From contig DMIX01000217.1 of assembly GCA_003451975.1 (NCBI GenBank), positions 1-5,983 of the forward strand: a stretch of 5,983 bases of DNA. The letters are read 5' to 3'. The notes beneath the pieces are model-generated. The model was not told the origin of the DNA. It saw nothing but the letters and a program-made list of their open reading frames with translations, and did not search any database. Positions 5,486 through 5,983 of the stretch are shown in pieces. Position 1 is the stretch's first letter, and each line of letters starts with the position of its first letter. Position numbers and translations under genes: made by a program. The stretch comes from Propionibacteriaceae bacterium (GTDB taxonomy: Bacteria; Actinomycetota; Actinomycetes; Propionibacteriales; Propionibacteriaceae).

Positions 5486-5983
5486 ATGCCCACCAACACC
5501 AGCCCGCTCGCAGTCAGCGCCCAGGGCCTGTCGAAGAGCTTTGCCGACACCGCTGCGGTGTCCGGGGTCGATCTGGAGATCAGCACCGGCGCAGTGTTCG
5601 GTCTGCTCGGCCCCGACGGCGCCGGCAAGTCGACGCTGATTCGCATGCTGGCCACGGTGCTGCCACCGGACGCCGGCACTGCCTTGGTGTTCGGCAAGTC
5701 CATCACCGACCAGCGCGATGAGATCACTGGACGCATCGGCTACATGTCTCAGAAGTTCTCCCTGTATCCGGATCTGTCGGTGAGCGAGAACCTGGAGTTC
5801 TTCGCCACCGTCCGCGGGGTGAGCCGCGCGGACCGCAAGGAGCGCTCGCACCGGCTGCTGACCAGCATGGGGCTGGCCGAGTTCGCCGAACGCCAGGCCC
5901 AGTTCCTATCCGGAGGCATGAAGCAGAAGCTGATGCTGGCCACCACCTTGATGCACAATCCCGACCTGCTGCTGCTGGATGAG
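5486..5983 (+). CDS. ABC exporter ATP-binding protein, YbhF-like (3' end cut off by window)
   Basis: The first 166 residues of an ABC ATPase; the frame is open at the window end, stopping just within Walker B. Seen in order: Walker A GPDGAGKST (42-50), Q-loop MSQKFSLYPDLSVSENL (87-103, Gln89), ABC signature LSGGMKQK (141-148) and Walker B DLLLLDE (160-166) with the catalytic Glu166 as last residue. The Asp in GPDGAGKS and the YMSQKFSLYPDLSV and GGMKQK wording match the YbhF/ABC-2 exporter subgroup. In Escherichia coli YbhF is a fusion of two ATPase domains; whether this one is single or fused cannot be seen. It starts 3 bp after the adaptor stop with no clear ribosome site, so translation is probably coupled. 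It acts on the cytoplasmic side, powering a permease whose genes should follow downstream. Exported substrate unknown. Confidence 0.93.
   Translation, partial: MPTNTSPLAVSAQGLSKSFADTAAVSGVDLEISTGAVFGLLGPDGAGKSTLIRMLATVLPPDAGTALVFGKSITDQRDEITGRIGYMSQKFSLYPDLSVSENLEFFATVRGVSRADRKERSHRLLTSMGLAEFAERQAQFLSGGMKQKLMLATTLMHNPDLLLLDE

Noticed and set aside
5207..5851. Minus-strand 214-codon frame opposite the YbhG-like and ATPase genes
   Set aside because: The opposite strand has unmistakable Walker A, signature and YbhG motifs; this is a high-GC antisense shadow.

Overview
The window is GC-rich with strong third-position G/C bias. Gene content points to a high-GC Gram-positive actinobacterium: a GT87-type polytopic glycosyltransferase of actinobacterial style, a PrsW-family protease, short or overlapping gene junctions, and start codons that look leaderless. 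No gene here identifies a genus. There are no RNA genes, CRISPR arrays, insertion sequences or obvious signs of recent transfer.

Layout: a divergent control region (about 2631-2805) separates two transcription units. Leftward lie a possible 49-codon small ORF (2776-2627), a GT87/DUF2029 polytopic membrane glycosyltransferase (2630-1344) and a PrsW-family intramembrane metalloprotease (1307 to beyond base 1). Rightward lie a TetR-family repressor (2806-3426), a lipoprotein HlyD-type adaptor (3423-4682), a membrane-anchored YbhG-like HlyD adaptor (4697-5482) and the start of a YbhF-like ABC ATPase (5486 to beyond 5983). The rightward genes are packed as an operon: one 4-bp ATGA overlap, then gaps of 14 and 3 bp. 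The window cuts off both outermost genes.

The rightward unit resembles the enterobacterial CecR-YbhGFSR arrangement (TetR regulator, periplasmic adaptor, ABC-2 type exporter). It carries an extra lipoprotein adaptor that this scheme lacks. The likely job is regulated export of a drug-like or envelope-active compound; the substrate cannot be read from the sequence. The membrane permease genes would be expected just past the right edge.

The most striking element is a 35-bp quasi-palindrome (2774-2808) between the two units. Its outer 12-bp arms are perfect, and each arm contains an ATG. The right-hand ATG starts the TetR gene. The left-hand ATG starts the small ORF, whose stop overlaps the glycosyltransferase start as ATGA. 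On each strand a TANNNT hexamer lies exactly 7 nt before the ATG. This fits a symmetrical pair of divergent leaderless promoters buried in a single repressor operator, which would place the glycosyltransferase/PrsW unit and the exporter under the same TetR protein.
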